From Trichomonas tenax (lineage: Eukaryota; Parabasalia; Trichomonadida; Trichomonadidae), in assembly GCA_023091735.1 (NCBI GenBank), contig JALKBU010000085.1:1-64000 (forward strand): a stretch of DNA of 64,000 nucleotides, written 5' to 3'. Under the pieces are notes generated by a model. That model saw nothing but the letters and a program-made list of their open reading frames with translations. It was not told the DNA's origin and ran no database searches. This document shows positions 47,335-58,225 of this stretch, piece by piece. Made by a program: the position numbers and the translations under genes. Within the stretch, counting starts at the first letter, position 1, and every line of letters begins with the position of its first letter.

Positions 47335-47590
47335 TTATTGTTGACAGCAGCACCGTTCTCAACTAGATATTTTACTACTTCAAGAGGTTTCATTTCAATC
47401 ACCATTACTAATGGAGTTTTATATCATAATGATGACCAAATTTATATCATAATATATTGCATAACATAAGGACGATTAAATCTGATTGATTGATGAAATA
47501 TTGGAATGATGACCAAATATAACTGATTGATCCGATATCTTAATAATGATCAAATATAACTGATTGATAGCATATCAAAATGATGATGTT
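47285..47590. repeat. Minisatellite units in ankyrin copy B
   Basis: Degenerate units (ATCATAATGATGA(T/C)CAAAT followed by (G)ACTGATTGAT) resemble those at 16005-16250. As there, a unit lies exactly where one ankyrin repeat should pass to the next (after GAAVN, before KTPL, on the minus strand). Confidence 0.6.
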
Positions 47591-48372
47591 CACTCATACC
47601 TAAATTTTCAAAGAAAAATAAAAAGCACTCAAAATTTCCATAGTAAAACACATTGCGGCAGCAACTTTTTGGATTGATCCCTTTTCTTCAAGGAGCCAAT
47701 TGAAGACGTCATTATGGTAATAAGCCATTGCGGTATATATACCCTTGTCAGATATTTTCTGACCATCGTTATATAAAGATATAATAATGCTTTTGTTACC
47801 TCCTTTAATTGCATTAACAAATGCTTGATCAGAAATTGTGCTCCCCATCAATTTGAGATATTCGAAACATCTTTCTGATCCATATTTACACGCTACATCA
47901 ATCAAGGATATTCCATCTTTATCCTTTTGATTAACATCAAAGGATTCTTTCATTACCTCTGACTGCAGTTCTTCAAGTTTGTCCCATGCAACTGAGTGGA
48001 AGGTTGTTCCATGTGGATAAATGTTGATGATATCAGATGCACTCCTTGGAGTTGCTCTCCTGGGAATTTCAATGGGAAAATAAAACCTAAACTATTGAGA
48101 ACGATTTTGAAGTCATTATTTAAGGGAATAAAATCAAAATTTTGCCAGTCGTAAAGCATTTTGAAAAAATTTGAATACTCGAGAATATTTTTTGACGCAT
48201 TAATGAGAAACACTACAGCTACCATATCTATCGTATTTTCAGTTAATTTATCGCACAAATCTAAAAAGATTTTTTAAATTTGTTCTTTTTCGAGTTGATT
48301 TTGCGTCAGCGATCGCATCACATCAATGGGAACTCTGAAGCACTCCGGTATTTCTATATCATCGATTTTGAA
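47335..48372 (-). pseudogene. Ankyrin-repeat family pseudogene, copy B
   Basis: From right to left the minus strand shows a helical N-terminal domain (DKLTENTIDMVAVVFLINAS, ILEYSNFFKMLYDWQ), a frameshift near 47950, and then DVNQKDKDGISLIDVACKYG and YNDGQKISDKGIYTAMAYYH. A last ankyrin repeat (KTPLVMVIEMKPLEVVKYLV) is followed by stops in the minisatellite. The order equals copy A (15780-17898) but lacks the Maverick replacement, so it shows the pre-insertion arrangement. At least two frame breaks. Confidence 0.65.
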
Positions 48373-48693
48373 ATTTAAGGGGTGACCTTTGAAAATGAGG
48401 TACTAATTATGACATTCGAACTCTAAAAAGAGATAGTTAATCTTGCATATTCAAAGCTATAATAGTCTCATATCCAGACTTGTCAATGTATGTGTTGAAA
48501 ATATAAATTTAAACATTATGTTATTTGTTTTTTAAGGCGTGATTATGATTTAACTTCACACTCCCCCATGCACTCGAGCTACTCATTGTTTTACCTTCAT
48601 ATTAAACAGTGGAGGTCAAATTTAAAACATTATTGTATAGGAATGAGAGTGAAAAAAGAGTAATTATAAATAATGCTTCTAATAAACCTTTTA

Positions 48694-49926
48694 AACTGAT
48701 GTGCGAAAAATGATACTAACACAATTTTTTGAGATGTTTACAAATCCAAATGGAGAGTTTTGATTCTTACACCAAAATTGTGTAAAACGAGTCTTTGATA
48801 CCTTCAGCTATAAATGGGTATCAATATTCAATACACCACTTCATTACCATTGATATTATTCGGAGTATTTTCCATATTGTATTTACATTATACGAAATTT
48901 GACTTCAAATCTCAAGCTCTAAGACTTACCAATGATGCAAATTAAAAATTCGGCCGAACATTTTGAAATTGTAGGTTATTAAAAACTTCATCATCAAAAA
49001 AAAACGTTAAAATTGCTTGAATACCATCTCCATATACTTTCTACAGTTTTGTTAATATCTTCTCTAAGAATTGCTGTTCAATTTAAAACTTTCAAAATCT
49101 GAATATTGAAATCAACTATTTATTTCATGTTACTGCTTAGGATTCATTTACAGTTTATGCAGCTAGAGTGCAAAGGATAAATTATTCATTTTGTTTACTT
49201 TTGATGATATTCCAAAGAATATGTAATGATTTGTAGCCTAAAGAGAGCATCCTCACTAATTTTCTACATTACTTATCTCATTAATGATGATTCCAATATC
49301 TTAATCTTGATATTTCAAGTAAAGATATTAAAATCCATTGTGTACCCATTGAATTTTCATCAAACCAATAAAAAATCGCTATGAACTTGTAACATGTAAC
49401 TATTTTACTTTGCCTTAATATGTTCTAGAAGCTCTTAAAACCGTATCGAAAACTTTTCTTGAAAGACTTTCTTCATATGATGAATTGAATTAGAGCATTG
49501 ATCACTTGTATCCCAGGAGAATAGAATTTTAGTAGTAGCACTCTTCCCATAATATTCAATATATGATTGATATGTAATTTGACTTCATTCCTACCGAAGT
49601 CTTATTGTTTTGCATATCTTTTGTTGATATTATTGTTTTTGTTTTGTTTTACAAAAGAATTATTGTTTAATGGCCTAGTTTAGAAGATATCAGATCTGAT
49701 ATTCTATGAATTTTAGGTATTCTTCATTCTTTCATGTACAGAGATATGGACTATAGTTTTATGTTGATCGCCAACCTTGTTTGCGATTTTTCCTTCCAAC
49801 ACACGAGGCTAAAAATTCAAATGTGCGAAAAATGATACTGGATGACCAAATAATTTCTAAACATCTCATTTAATTTTTCAATGGGTTCTCTCAATTTTAG
49901 ATAGTATCATTTTTCTCACATCAGTT
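48694..49926. mobile_element. Mariner-like element remnant: 25-bp TIRs, TA flanks
   Basis: The ends 48694-48718 and 49902-49926 are inverted repeats matching at 24 of 25 positions (outermost AACTGATGTG(C/A)GAAAAATG). Each is flanked by TA (48692-48693, 49927-49928), the duplication expected of Tc1/mariner elements. At 1,233 bp it has the size of a full mariner, yet I see no transposase frame, so it is decayed or non-autonomous. A further direct copy of the end sequence is at about 49823-49843. Its right end is 28 bp from the eIF3c stop. Confidence 0.6.
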
Positions 49927-49955
49927 TATAAAAAATGCTTTCTAAAGACCACAAT

Positions 49956-52247
49956 TTAAAAATCATCTGGCTCGAGCTGCTTGATTTCTGCGTCGAGAGT
50001 GTTCCTCTTGAGTCCAAGTGTTTTGCCATAATCGGACAAAACTGTTTCCTGCTCGTCTGATCTAAATCTGACGTATTCATGATCGAACTCCGCATTGAAG
50101 ATGACATTAACATTGACGACTGGAGCTCTTCCATTGTGCATGCACTGAAGAACATCCTCAACGTCTCTGGCTGGGATCTGCTGGCCCTTCTCATCCTCAA
50201 ACTCAAGGCCGAAGTGCTTCTTGAGGGTTGAGATCTCGACAGCATCATAAAACTGGTGTGCTGTGAGCAAGTATGAGCAGAGTGACATTCTCTTCAAGTC
50301 GCGCTCAAATAATCTTGGATCTGGAATATATCTCTCGATTTCGTACTTGAGTGTGTCTCTAGCGAGCTGCCATTCTCCTCTCTTGCAGCGCTCAATAGCG
50401 ACAGCGATCTTATCGACGATGGATTCTGGGCAGACTGTGATGCCAACCTTCCTCTGGAGCTCCTTGTGAAGCTTTGGAGCAACAGGAAGCTGCTGATCAT
50501 CATATGTGAACATTGTGAGAACTGGAATTTCGAGGAGCATAACAGATAAGTAAAGATAAGCTTCAAGAGCTCCTGGATCGATCTGGAGCCATGGGGCGTA
50601 CATTCTTGGGTGTTGACCAAGGTAGGCACTGGCGTTTCTGATCAAACCTCTCAATGATGTGTAGCAAATTCTGTAGTTACCTGTCATGAAAGCAGCGATA
50701 CCGATTTCTGCGTATGCTCTGTTGTTCAAGATTCTGATGAATGGGAGCTCTGGCGGGATTTCTGGGAGAACGGAAACAAGCTGCTGAGCTTCATATGGAT
50801 GACCGTTGTAAGCAAGGTGGATAGCGTAGTAAAGGGCGGCTCTAACCTTTGCTGAGAGTGTTGTGATTTGATCGAACATCTCTTCATCCTTAGAGAGCTT
50901 GACGAGGATGGAGTGAAGCAACTCACGTGGTGTTCTAGCTCTGATACCTTCGCGCTGGTTTGTCTCTTCAGCGGCGGCTTCTGCTGCAGACATAGCAGCA
51001 CGGCGGGCAGCGCGTTCCTTGGCGCTTGGAGCAAGTTCGTGGTAGTTCTGCTCAAGGAGGACGATCTGGAGTCTGATGCAGTGTGGCCACTTTCTGGCGG
51101 CTTCAAGGATATCAGCGAAGCGGATGAGGGCTGTGAGGAACTCGCTCTGCATCTTGTGGAGTGTTGCCATCTCTGGGGAGAATGTTGCACGTGGATCAAC
51201 GGACTTGGCCCAGAAATCGCGTGCAAGGCGCTCGAAGAGTGGTGTGAGGGCTTCAGCTTCCTCTGGCTTGCGGAACTTTGGAAGAATGTTGAGAACAAGT
51301 CTCCAATCATCCAAAGAAATCGAAGTATCAGCTGGACCCTGCATGATTGTGAGGCAGATTTCCATCTGGATATCGTTCTTGAGCTGCTCATCATTAACAC
51401 GGTGGAGCAAAACTGAAAGACGCTCTGTAGAAATAATAATCTTACCCTTTGTGCGTGATGCGTTAGCTTTTGTGACTTCATCGCGAGCGGTTTCGTTTGT
51501 GATGACTTCGTTCTTAGCTGCAAGAAGACGCTGTTCGATTAATTCAGAATAATCAACTTCAGACTTGACTGCAGCCTTCTTTTCTTTCTTTTTTTCCTTA
51601 TCTTCGTCATCTTTGTTGTCCTCATCATCAGAAGACTTCAAGAACCATCTTCCTGGTCCCTCATCTTCATCATCATCGTCATCGTTGTCTTCATCGTCAT
51701 CTGGGAACTCCATGTCGTTCTCCTCTTCCTCTGCGTCGAGGAACTTGTCTGGATCCTCTGCGCAATCCTTAAGTTTGTCCTGGAACGGAACAATGAACTT
51801 TTCGAGTTCCTGAGCGAAACGACGGAGATCCTTGTTATCTGGAAGTAAGTCTTTGATCTGTTGTTGAATTTCATTCATATGTCTGATGAAGAAGTTCGGG
51901 TAACCGTGCTCTTCGATTGCCTTCTTAGCCTTTCCGTGTAATTTCGTGAGCTCTTGGTAGTATTCGAATGCTTTCTTGTAGTTAGAAGCGACAAGTTCAT
52001 CGAGAATTTGGTTGAGCTTGATATTGAGCTCTTCCCATCGTTTAGCTTTTTCGGTTCTAACTACGCGCTTTTCGTTTGTGTTTTTCCATTGTGTATCGAA
52101 GAAGGCGGCGACTCTCGATTTTGGTTTGTTTTCTTTTTCCTCTTCGACAGCCTCTTCCTTATCTTTTTGCTCTTCCTCCTCCTTCATAAGCTTTTCCTCT
52201 TCCTCTTCATAGTCTGATTCGGAAGCAACAAAGAATCTTGATGCCAT
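49956..52247 (-). CDS. eIF3c: Eukaryotic translation initiation factor 3 subunit C
   Basis: The 763-residue protein starts MASRFFVASESDYEEEEEKL, the conserved eIF3c opening (SRFF plus acidic tract) that contacts eIF1/eIF5. Acidic regions at about 145-215 follow, then the eIF3c N domain and a C-terminal PCI/winged-helix domain at about 530-710 (FFVRL-type ERDLKRMSLCSYLLTAHQFY, FGLEFEDEKGQQIPARDVED). It forms the PCI core of eIF3 on the 40S subunit. The first ATG with family homology is at 52247; an upstream in-frame TTG extension is not used. Slightly shorter than animal eIF3c (about 910). Strongly optimised codons. Confidence 0.92.
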   Translation of the reverse strand: MASRFFVASESDYEEEEEKLMKEEEEQKDKEEAVEEEKENKPKSRVAAFFDTQWKNTNEKRVVRTEKAKRWEELNIKLNQILDELVASNYKKAFEYYQELTKLHGKAKKAIEEHGYPNFFIRHMNEIQQQIKDLLPDNKDLRRFAQELEKFIVPFQDKLKDCAEDPDKFLDAEEEENDMEFPDDDEDNDDDDDEDEGPGRWFLKSSDDEDNKDDEDKEKKKEKKAAVKSEVDYSELIEQRLLAAKNEVITNETARDEVTKANASRTKGKIIISTERLSVLLHRVNDEQLKNDIQMEICLTIMQGPADTSISLDDWRLVLNILPKFRKPEEAEALTPLFERLARDFWAKSVDPRATFSPEMATLHKMQSEFLTALIRFADILEAARKWPHCIRLQIVLLEQNYHELAPSAKERAARRAAMSAAEAAAEETNQREGIRARTPRELLHSILVKLSKDEEMFDQITTLSAKVRAALYYAIHLAYNGHPYEAQQLVSVLPEIPPELPFIRILNNRAYAEIGIAAFMTGNYRICYTSLRGLIRNASAYLGQHPRMYAPWLQIDPGALEAYLYLSVMLLEIPVLTMFTYDDQQLPVAPKLHKELQRKVGITVCPESIVDKIAVAIERCKRGEWQLARDTLKYEIERYIPDPRLFERDLKRMSLCSYLLTAHQFYDAVEISTLKKHFGLEFEDEKGQQIPARDVEDVLQCMHNGRAPVVNVNVIFNAEFDHEYVRFRSDEQETVLSDYGKTLGLKRNTLDAEIKQLEPDDF

Positions 52248-53046
52248 ATTTTTACTTTTTTCTAGGACCAAGATCCTAAAATCGAACAAAGTTGTTCAAT
52301 ATTTTTTGTTTCGCCTTGTTTTGTTGATATTTATATTCTCCATGTAGTTTCATTCATAGAGTTTAATTATTTCACGAGTTTGTCTTTCTAAAAAATTTCA
52401 AAAATACGTCATTGAAAATCTGCAGTTTTCACATCAGTAATATGATATATTTTAGTTTAGAAAACAACAACAAATACAACTCAACATAATGCATTAATTA
52501 CATCAATATCACATTAAAATTCCAATTATTTTACTATGAAATCAAATAAACAAGAGAATCATCTATTAAGAGTTTACATGTCTTTTCATTGTTTACATGG
52601 CAAATTTTTGAAATCATTATAATCTCGAATTATAACATCATTTATCATACTATCAACACTAACAATAGATTTTATCCATTGATCTATAGTTATTGCATAT
52701 ATAGTTATTAAATAATATTGTGGTTCTCTTTAGATTTCATATTGAAGTATAATAGGCCATCTATACTTGACTTATTGTTAACATATCCCATGTAAATAAG
52801 ATTATCAAACTTATTCATGCTAATTCGTCGTCTATAATGGACTTTTAAAAATTTCGAGTTTACATGTCATTTTTCAAAGATTTTATTTTTGTTTCATTGC
52901 GATTTTCTTTAGAAGTAATGAATAAATATGATATGAAATCTTATTAGACACATTTGTGATTTATGTCATGTAAAATAATTGTTGTCAGACCTCAGTGACG
53001 ATTATTTTCGATTGAATTGATGTGTCCTGTCTTTTTCGATCTCGAA
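52248..53046. other. Divergent promoter region of eIF3c and uL14
   Basis: An 800-bp gene-free interval between two translation genes. It holds four TTACATG-type motifs (52574-52583, 52593-52602, 52860-52869, 52974-52983) and a related CCATGTAAA near 52789. The first two are 19 bp apart. No other features seen. Confidence 0.5.
52974..52983 (+). promoter_or_regulatory. TGTCATGTAA motif upstream of uL14
   Basis: This motif is 63 bp before the uL14 ATG, the closest of several in this spacer. Confidence 0.4.
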
Positions 53047-53469
53047 ATGTCAAAGCGTGGTCGTACAGGTCAGCAAGGTACAAAGTTCGCCATGACACAG
53101 GGTCTTCCAGTTGGTGCCGTCATCAACTGCTGCGACAACTCCGGCGCTAAGAACATGTTCATCATCTCCGTTCGTGGTCACAAGGGCCGTCTTAATCGCC
53201 TTCCAGCCGCTTCAGTCTCCGACCTCATCGTCGTTACATGCAAGAAGGGTAAGCCAGCTCTCCGCAAGAAAGTTTCAATGGGTGTCGTTGTCCGCCAGCG
53301 CGCTATCTGGCGCCGCAAGGATGGTGTCGTTATCGGATTCCAGGATAACGCTGGTGTTATCATCAACGAGAAGGGTGAAATGAAGGGCTCAGCTATCACT
53401 GGTCCAGTAGCTAAGGAGGCTGCAGAGTTGTGGCCAAAGGTTGCTTCAGTTGCTCCAGCAGTTTTCTAA
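53047..53469 (+). CDS. RPL23: Large ribosomal subunit protein uL14 (RPL23)
   Basis: The 140-residue protein has the family signature [20 protein letters not shown], then [20 protein letters not shown] and [20 protein letters not shown]. Length matches eukaryotic RPL23 (140). It sits on the 60S interface contacting 18S rRNA and supports subunit joining. The ATG at 53047 gives the canonical MSKRGR start; an in-frame ATG 30 bp upstream would add an extra leader. Codons are highly optimised. The stop forms TAAA, the overlap of stop and poly(A) signal common in trichomonads. Confidence 0.96.
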   Translation: MSKRGRTGQQGTKFAMTQGLPVGAVINCCDNSGAKNMFIISVRGHKGRLNRLPAASVSDLIVVTCKKGKPALRKKVSMGVVVRQRAIWRRKDGVVIGFQDNAGVIINEKGEMKGSAITGPVAKEAAELWPKVASVAPAVF

Positions 53470-54114
53470 AGATTGCATAATTATTACTAGCAAATTACTA
53501 CTTTTTTTACATTATATTGAAATCATATTTTTAATTTATTATAATAGTAGAACATAACATTTATAAATGAAACATATAGCCCATTGAAATACATAACATC
53601 ATGGTTATGACCTTCTATTTTGATTTTTGAGTTATTGAAAAAAATATTTTTAAATTTTAAGTATTCATATCTTATTTGTAACATATACTTATGCAATATA
53701 TTTATTGTTCAAAGCCTTATGACCTCAATTCAAATATAAAGTTGATATTGAGATATAATTTTAATGATATCAAGGATGCTCTTCCTAAATATAACATACA
53801 CTACAAAGTTTAAGTATATCATAATGTCATAAGATCTCTATTCTAATACTAAACAAAAGATATCAAATTTTATCTTCTAATTTTTAATATATCCTTGTGG
53901 CATTATATATTTGAAATACAAGGTAGTATTGCAATATATATTAAAGCTATAATAAACAATATGCAAAGTTAATTTTCAAGATCAAATTCAAAATCTTGAA
54001 AATCAAATTTGAAAATGAAATATGGCATAAATAGTTCTAAAATATCCAAATACACCAAAAACAAAAAATGTGCTCTCGAGATTGTATTACGATTATTTTC
54101 AAGTGAATTTTATA
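53470..54114. other. Intergenic region
   Basis: AT-rich with no gene or repeat recognised. TCAAGTGAATTTTATA (54099-54114) before the next ATG may include the initiator. Confidence 0.4.
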
Positions 54115-55065
54115 ATGTCTACTGAAGTATTTGCGACTAAAATCCCTCTTGAAGCGAACTTTGTAGACATCATCCGCGGTATAGAGTCACTCGGCAAGGT
54201 CAAGCACATCACTGTAATTAAAAAAAAGGAAAATGCAGAGAAATCCGAAAAACAAACTCAATCAGCTTTCGTTGAATTCTACACACAGGAGGATGCAGAG
54301 CATGCCTTGGAATATGGAAACTCAGAACACCACGGAAAACTCGTTTCTGAGCAGATGTTGAATGAAAAAGTCGTCAAAATATGCGATGAGCCCATCCTCA
54401 TTCTACCTCCAAAGGATCGCCAGGAGATTCTCGATCGTATGGAGAAGAAGGATAAGAGAAATATTCACTTACTTTGGGAAGGACATATTAAACCAGGAGA
54501 TCCAGCAGCAGAAGGCGTCTCAGAAGCAGATATGGCCAAGAGAAAGAAGTTATTCGATACAAAGAAGAAAAAGCTCGCTGATGTTAACTTTTCAATCGTG
54601 CCAACAAGATTGTGTGTCTTTAATGTTCCAGAAGGAATCGAGTGTGGCCGCGTTCGCAAGATTTTTGCTGTTGCTGCTCTACGATATTCTAGAAATCACA
54701 AGAAAGATCCAATGTGCCAGAAAGCTATGAAATCATCACCACGCATCACAGAAGTTCGCAAGATTGAAGACCAGAAGGGTCTTTTCTTCGTCGAATTCTC
54801 CAAACATGAACATGCATTATGTGCCTTAAGACAAGTCAATAACAATCCAGAATACTTCGAAGGTGTTCGCCTTATCGTCGAATTTGCCGTTACAAACTCT
54901 TTCGCTACAAAAGAAAGACGCCAGAAGCTTGAAAGAAGAAAACAAGCTCAACTCAAGCGTATGGAGAACAAGGATAAGAAACACCATATACAATATGGAG
55001 ATGAACCTGATAATGACTCCGGTTCCGATGTTGATGATACAGTTCCAGTCTTAGATGAAGAATAA
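54115..55065 (+). CDS. RBM28/Nop4-like nucleolar RRM protein
   Basis: The 316-residue protein has an RRM at about residues 3-85 (EVFATKIPLEANFVDIIRGI, SAFVEFYTQEDAEHAL). The central signature EGHIKPGDPAAEGVSEADMA, then KRKKLFDTKKKKL and VPTRLCVFNVPEGIECGRVR, leads into a second RRM ending with FVEFSKHEHALCALRQVNNN and VEFAV. This exact order (AAEGVS, then TRLCVFN, then EHALKALR-NNNPEYF) is diagnostic for RBM28/Nop4, a 60S assembly factor with four RRMs. Here only the last two are kept. A basic helix and acidic tail (DNDSGSDVDD) finish it. The ATG at 54115 is preferred over 54070. Confidence 0.8.
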   Translation: MSTEVFATKIPLEANFVDIIRGIESLGKVKHITVIKKKENAEKSEKQTQSAFVEFYTQEDAEHALEYGNSEHHGKLVSEQMLNEKVVKICDEPILILPPKDRQEILDRMEKKDKRNIHLLWEGHIKPGDPAAEGVSEADMAKRKKLFDTKKKKLADVNFSIVPTRLCVFNVPEGIECGRVRKIFAVAALRYSRNHKKDPMCQKAMKSSPRITEVRKIEDQKGLFFVEFSKHEHALCALRQVNNNPEYFEGVRLIVEFAVTNSFATKERRQKLERRKQAQLKRMENKDKKHHIQYGDEPDNDSGSDVDDTVPVLDEE

Positions 55066-55112
55066 ATATAAAATAGAATTTTTAATAATATTTCAAACAA
55101 AAACATATACTA

Positions 55113-56459
55113 TTACTCATTGGATGGGAATAAATTGAGGACACGTTGAGCTAAATACGCGTTTTCACCATTTGATTCAACAATTTCTAAAAGAAAATCG
55201 TGAATTTCTTCTATATAAGGAAGTTCAGTTAGGTAAGTGCCTTGGGAGCTTGCTGCATTACATAGCATGCTTAGAACTTTTAATGCATCTGAAGTGAATT
55301 CTAATTTTTCTTCTCCTTGTATTAAACCAGCTAACAATTCAAGGAACTGGTCATTAATAAATTGTGAAGTAGTATCTTGATCTATTTCTGAAAACATTTC
55401 GTGAATAAAGCGCATTGATGCTGATTTCAAAGGATAATTACCTTTAACCAATAGAGAAACAAGCTTATCCCAGTAGATACCGCCAGGTGAAGGAAAAACA
55501 TCTAAAGTTCCAAGATAAAAAAGAATTTGCGAGCTTATAACGTCATTCTCTGGATTGAGAAGATCTATTATACGGTCATTAAAACCTCTTGATTCAATTT
55601 TTTTGAATATAGTTTCATCATCAATAAGTCTAAATGTATCAAGAAATTCGAAAACTGAGTTCAATGCCGTTGGATAAATTGTGCTGCAGGAAATAATGCT
55701 GTCAATAATCATCAAATTTAGTTGCAAACTTCGTGTATTTAAACTTATTTTCTTGAAGCACTTAAAAGCTCTAGAAATTGCTTTTGGTGATGGAAATTGT
55801 AGCAGCTTCATTGCATAATCATAGTATTTTGAAAGGAATTCATTCATATCTGAATGTGATTGATCCCAAAAAACACTGTGGAATGATGAAAGTAATTCTA
55901 TACATTCATTCACCTCAGATTCATTTGAATTTTCATATGAAAAGATCGCAATATTGAATATATTTTCCCATATTCCGAATTTTTCGAGAATTGCGAGTAA
56001 ATTTTGATCATCAATCATTATATTGAAAATAATTCGCATTGCCATTGTTGCATAACGCTTATTTGGATGAGAAAACAACTGAATCAAAAGATTTAAACAT
56101 TTTTCATCGATAACTTTAAACAATATTGAAGAATACGATTCTGATGATATTACAGAAACTATTTGTAAAGCATGATCAAGATGAATTTCATTTTTGATTT
56201 CCGGAATATTTTCTAAGAACAAAGAATATAAAATTTCGAATGCGTTATCAATAGACAAGTAAAGGTTTATGCTCTCCTTTGGTATAAAGAGAAATTCGTT
56301 CAATATTCGAATTGAATTGTCATCTCTTTGAAGAAACTGTTGAATTATTGTTGAAATATCTTCATTAAATTCTTTTGGATGATCATCCTCGTTACCAACT
56401 TCAAGTAATTTAACTTTATTCGCTTGACTTTGATAATAATGATCACTTTCTTTATACAT
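55113..56459 (-). CDS. ARM-type helical repeat protein, function unknown
   Basis: The 448-residue protein is a helical solenoid resembling a diverged importin-alpha/armadillo array (for example ISTIIQQFLQRDDNSIRILN, RYATMAMRIIFNIMIDDQNL, PLKSASMRFIHEMFSEID). There is no clear importin-beta-binding basic segment at the N-terminus (KVKLLEVGNEDDHPKEF), and the WxxxN Trp/Asn ladder of importin-alpha is missing. A nuclear-transport role is therefore not supported. It is convergent with the RBM28-like gene (47 bp apart). Confidence 0.65.
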   Translation of the reverse strand: MYKESDHYYQSQANKVKLLEVGNEDDHPKEFNEDISTIIQQFLQRDDNSIRILNEFLFIPKESINLYLSIDNAFEILYSLFLENIPEIKNEIHLDHALQIVSVISSESYSSILFKVIDEKCLNLLIQLFSHPNKRYATMAMRIIFNIMIDDQNLLAILEKFGIWENIFNIAIFSYENSNESEVNECIELLSSFHSVFWDQSHSDMNEFLSKYYDYAMKLLQFPSPKAISRAFKCFKKISLNTRSLQLNLMIIDSIISCSTIYPTALNSVFEFLDTFRLIDDETIFKKIESRGFNDRIIDLLNPENDVISSQILFYLGTLDVFPSPGGIYWDKLVSLLVKGNYPLKSASMRFIHEMFSEIDQDTTSQFINDQFLELLAGLIQGEEKLEFTSDALKVLSMLCNAASSQGTYLTELPYIEEIHDFLLEIVESNGENAYLAQRVLNLFPSNE

Positions 56460-58225
56460 AATAAAAAGATTTCTCGATAACTTTTTGATTAAGCAAACAT
56501 TCTCTTACAAAGAATTATTAGAGTTTTGCTACTTCCAACTGATTATCTACGAGAGACACCACTAAAGTGTATTGATACAAAGCTTGTTAACAGAGAATAT
56601 ATTGGATTTTCGTGTTGATATAACTTTGATTTTTATAGATAAAAGTGTCATTTAATGAAGATGTTTTGGTGACTTTAGTGCAATTTCATGGTAATAAGTT
56701 TGCTTTATTGTCATCATTTTATCTTTGAAAAGACATATTTAGTGATTTTTAGTCAAAGATTCCTTTCGAAACCATCAATGATATGATTTTATTCAAAGAT
56801 TCCTTTAATTAACTCATTATCGACACATTTCATGTAACTACACACCATTAACATGTATTGAACAGAATTCAATTTTGCATTATTGTATTTCTGTCAATTA
56901 CCATATTTAAAATATGAACATTTCATTCACATCAAAAATCGAAAAATCAATGATATTATGCAATACACTTCAGATTTTTGGTTTTGTCAATTACAACAAA
57001 TCTATATGATAGTTCGATAATATTATCTGACTTATTAAATATTACTTCAAAATCAAACAATTAACACACACCAGCTTCGCACACGGCTTTATTTCAATGT
57101 TGAAGTTTTATTTATACTCATTGTCCAATATATTTTATTTGGCATAATTCAATATCCTTACAATTTGCATCTACATTCTTTGTGTTATGAACAGATGTAT
57201 CATGTGATTTTTGTGTTTACGCGAGAACATGTTATTACACAATATAAACTTTTGGAGAAATAAATATATAAAGATTTAAGCTTTGTGATTTTTACCCATT
57301 TACTATCCATAGGCAACAGAAGCAATGCACTTAAAGTGAAATCACATTTACCATAGATATTCCTAAAAATGTTCCTTGAGCCGACAATTTCGGCATCAAC
57401 AATTAATGAATAGTTTCAACATTGCGTAGAAATGATATCCACAAAGTAGAAATCTGTTGTAGTCGCTTATTATAGTAGAGATAGATTCGACCAAAAATCA
57501 AATTTATTAAAATTATAATTACCCTTCTGCAATATCACAAAATCGTTCATTAAGACAAAAAATTCATCGTTTTTCTCGTGAGTGTTGAGGCATCAAAATC
57601 TCGAAATTCGATATTTAGATATTGTTTTATTACTACATGCTATGCTTTAAATCTAACAAAATTCTAATCGTACAAAATCGAGAAAAAATAAAATGATCGA
57701 TAAGATTGCAGACAATTCATTGATGTTCTATGTAAATCATATATTTCATGTTTTTAGTCGAACAAAAAAATCAAAACCCTGAAAACAACACACACAGCTT
57801 TAGATATTATTGCTGATACTACTTCTACAAATAAATCGAATTTTTAACTGCCAGAAATTGAAATACAGTGAAAGAGATTCACAAATTTTTTCAAGGGGGC
57901 TCCCTAAATATTGTGAGAAGCACGCCCGTAGAGTACCTAGATTAAAAATGTAGTTTATAGAATATAAATTGTATGCATATGATATATCTTGTTTCAATTT
58001 TGTTATTGCATTATGAATTAAAGAAATACTGTATATAGTTGATGGCAATGCTATATATCATGTTTTCGCGAAAAAGCGAAAAAGCGAAAAAATAAAAGAA
58101 ACGATGGAATAATTTTAAGATGTTTACATTTAGCTTTGAATAGTTTACATCCAGAATTAAATGGTTTACGAAACCGAACCTCTCAACTGAATGAAGTGTC
58201 AAACGGCTTGGTCGATCAATTTTCA
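56460..58225. other. Long AT-rich intergenic region
   Basis: No gene was recognised in 1.77 kb. Minor features are a direct repeat TTCAAAGATTCCTTT (near 56752 and 56795) and three GCGAAAAA units at 58074-58095. TTTACAT occurs at about 58125 and 58142 upstream of the next gene. Confidence 0.4.
58216..58225 (+). promoter_or_regulatory. Inr-like TCAATTTTCA abutting the start codon
   Basis: TCAATTTTCA ends at the base before the ATG at 58226, the usual trichomonad initiator position. It supports this ATG rather than the upstream TTG frame opening at 58136. Confidence 0.6.

Noticed and set aside
50726..51523. 265-codon antisense/alternate ORF within eIF3c
   Set aside because: It is Ser/Gln/Arg-rich, typical of a shadow frame in a codon-biased gene, with no domain pattern.
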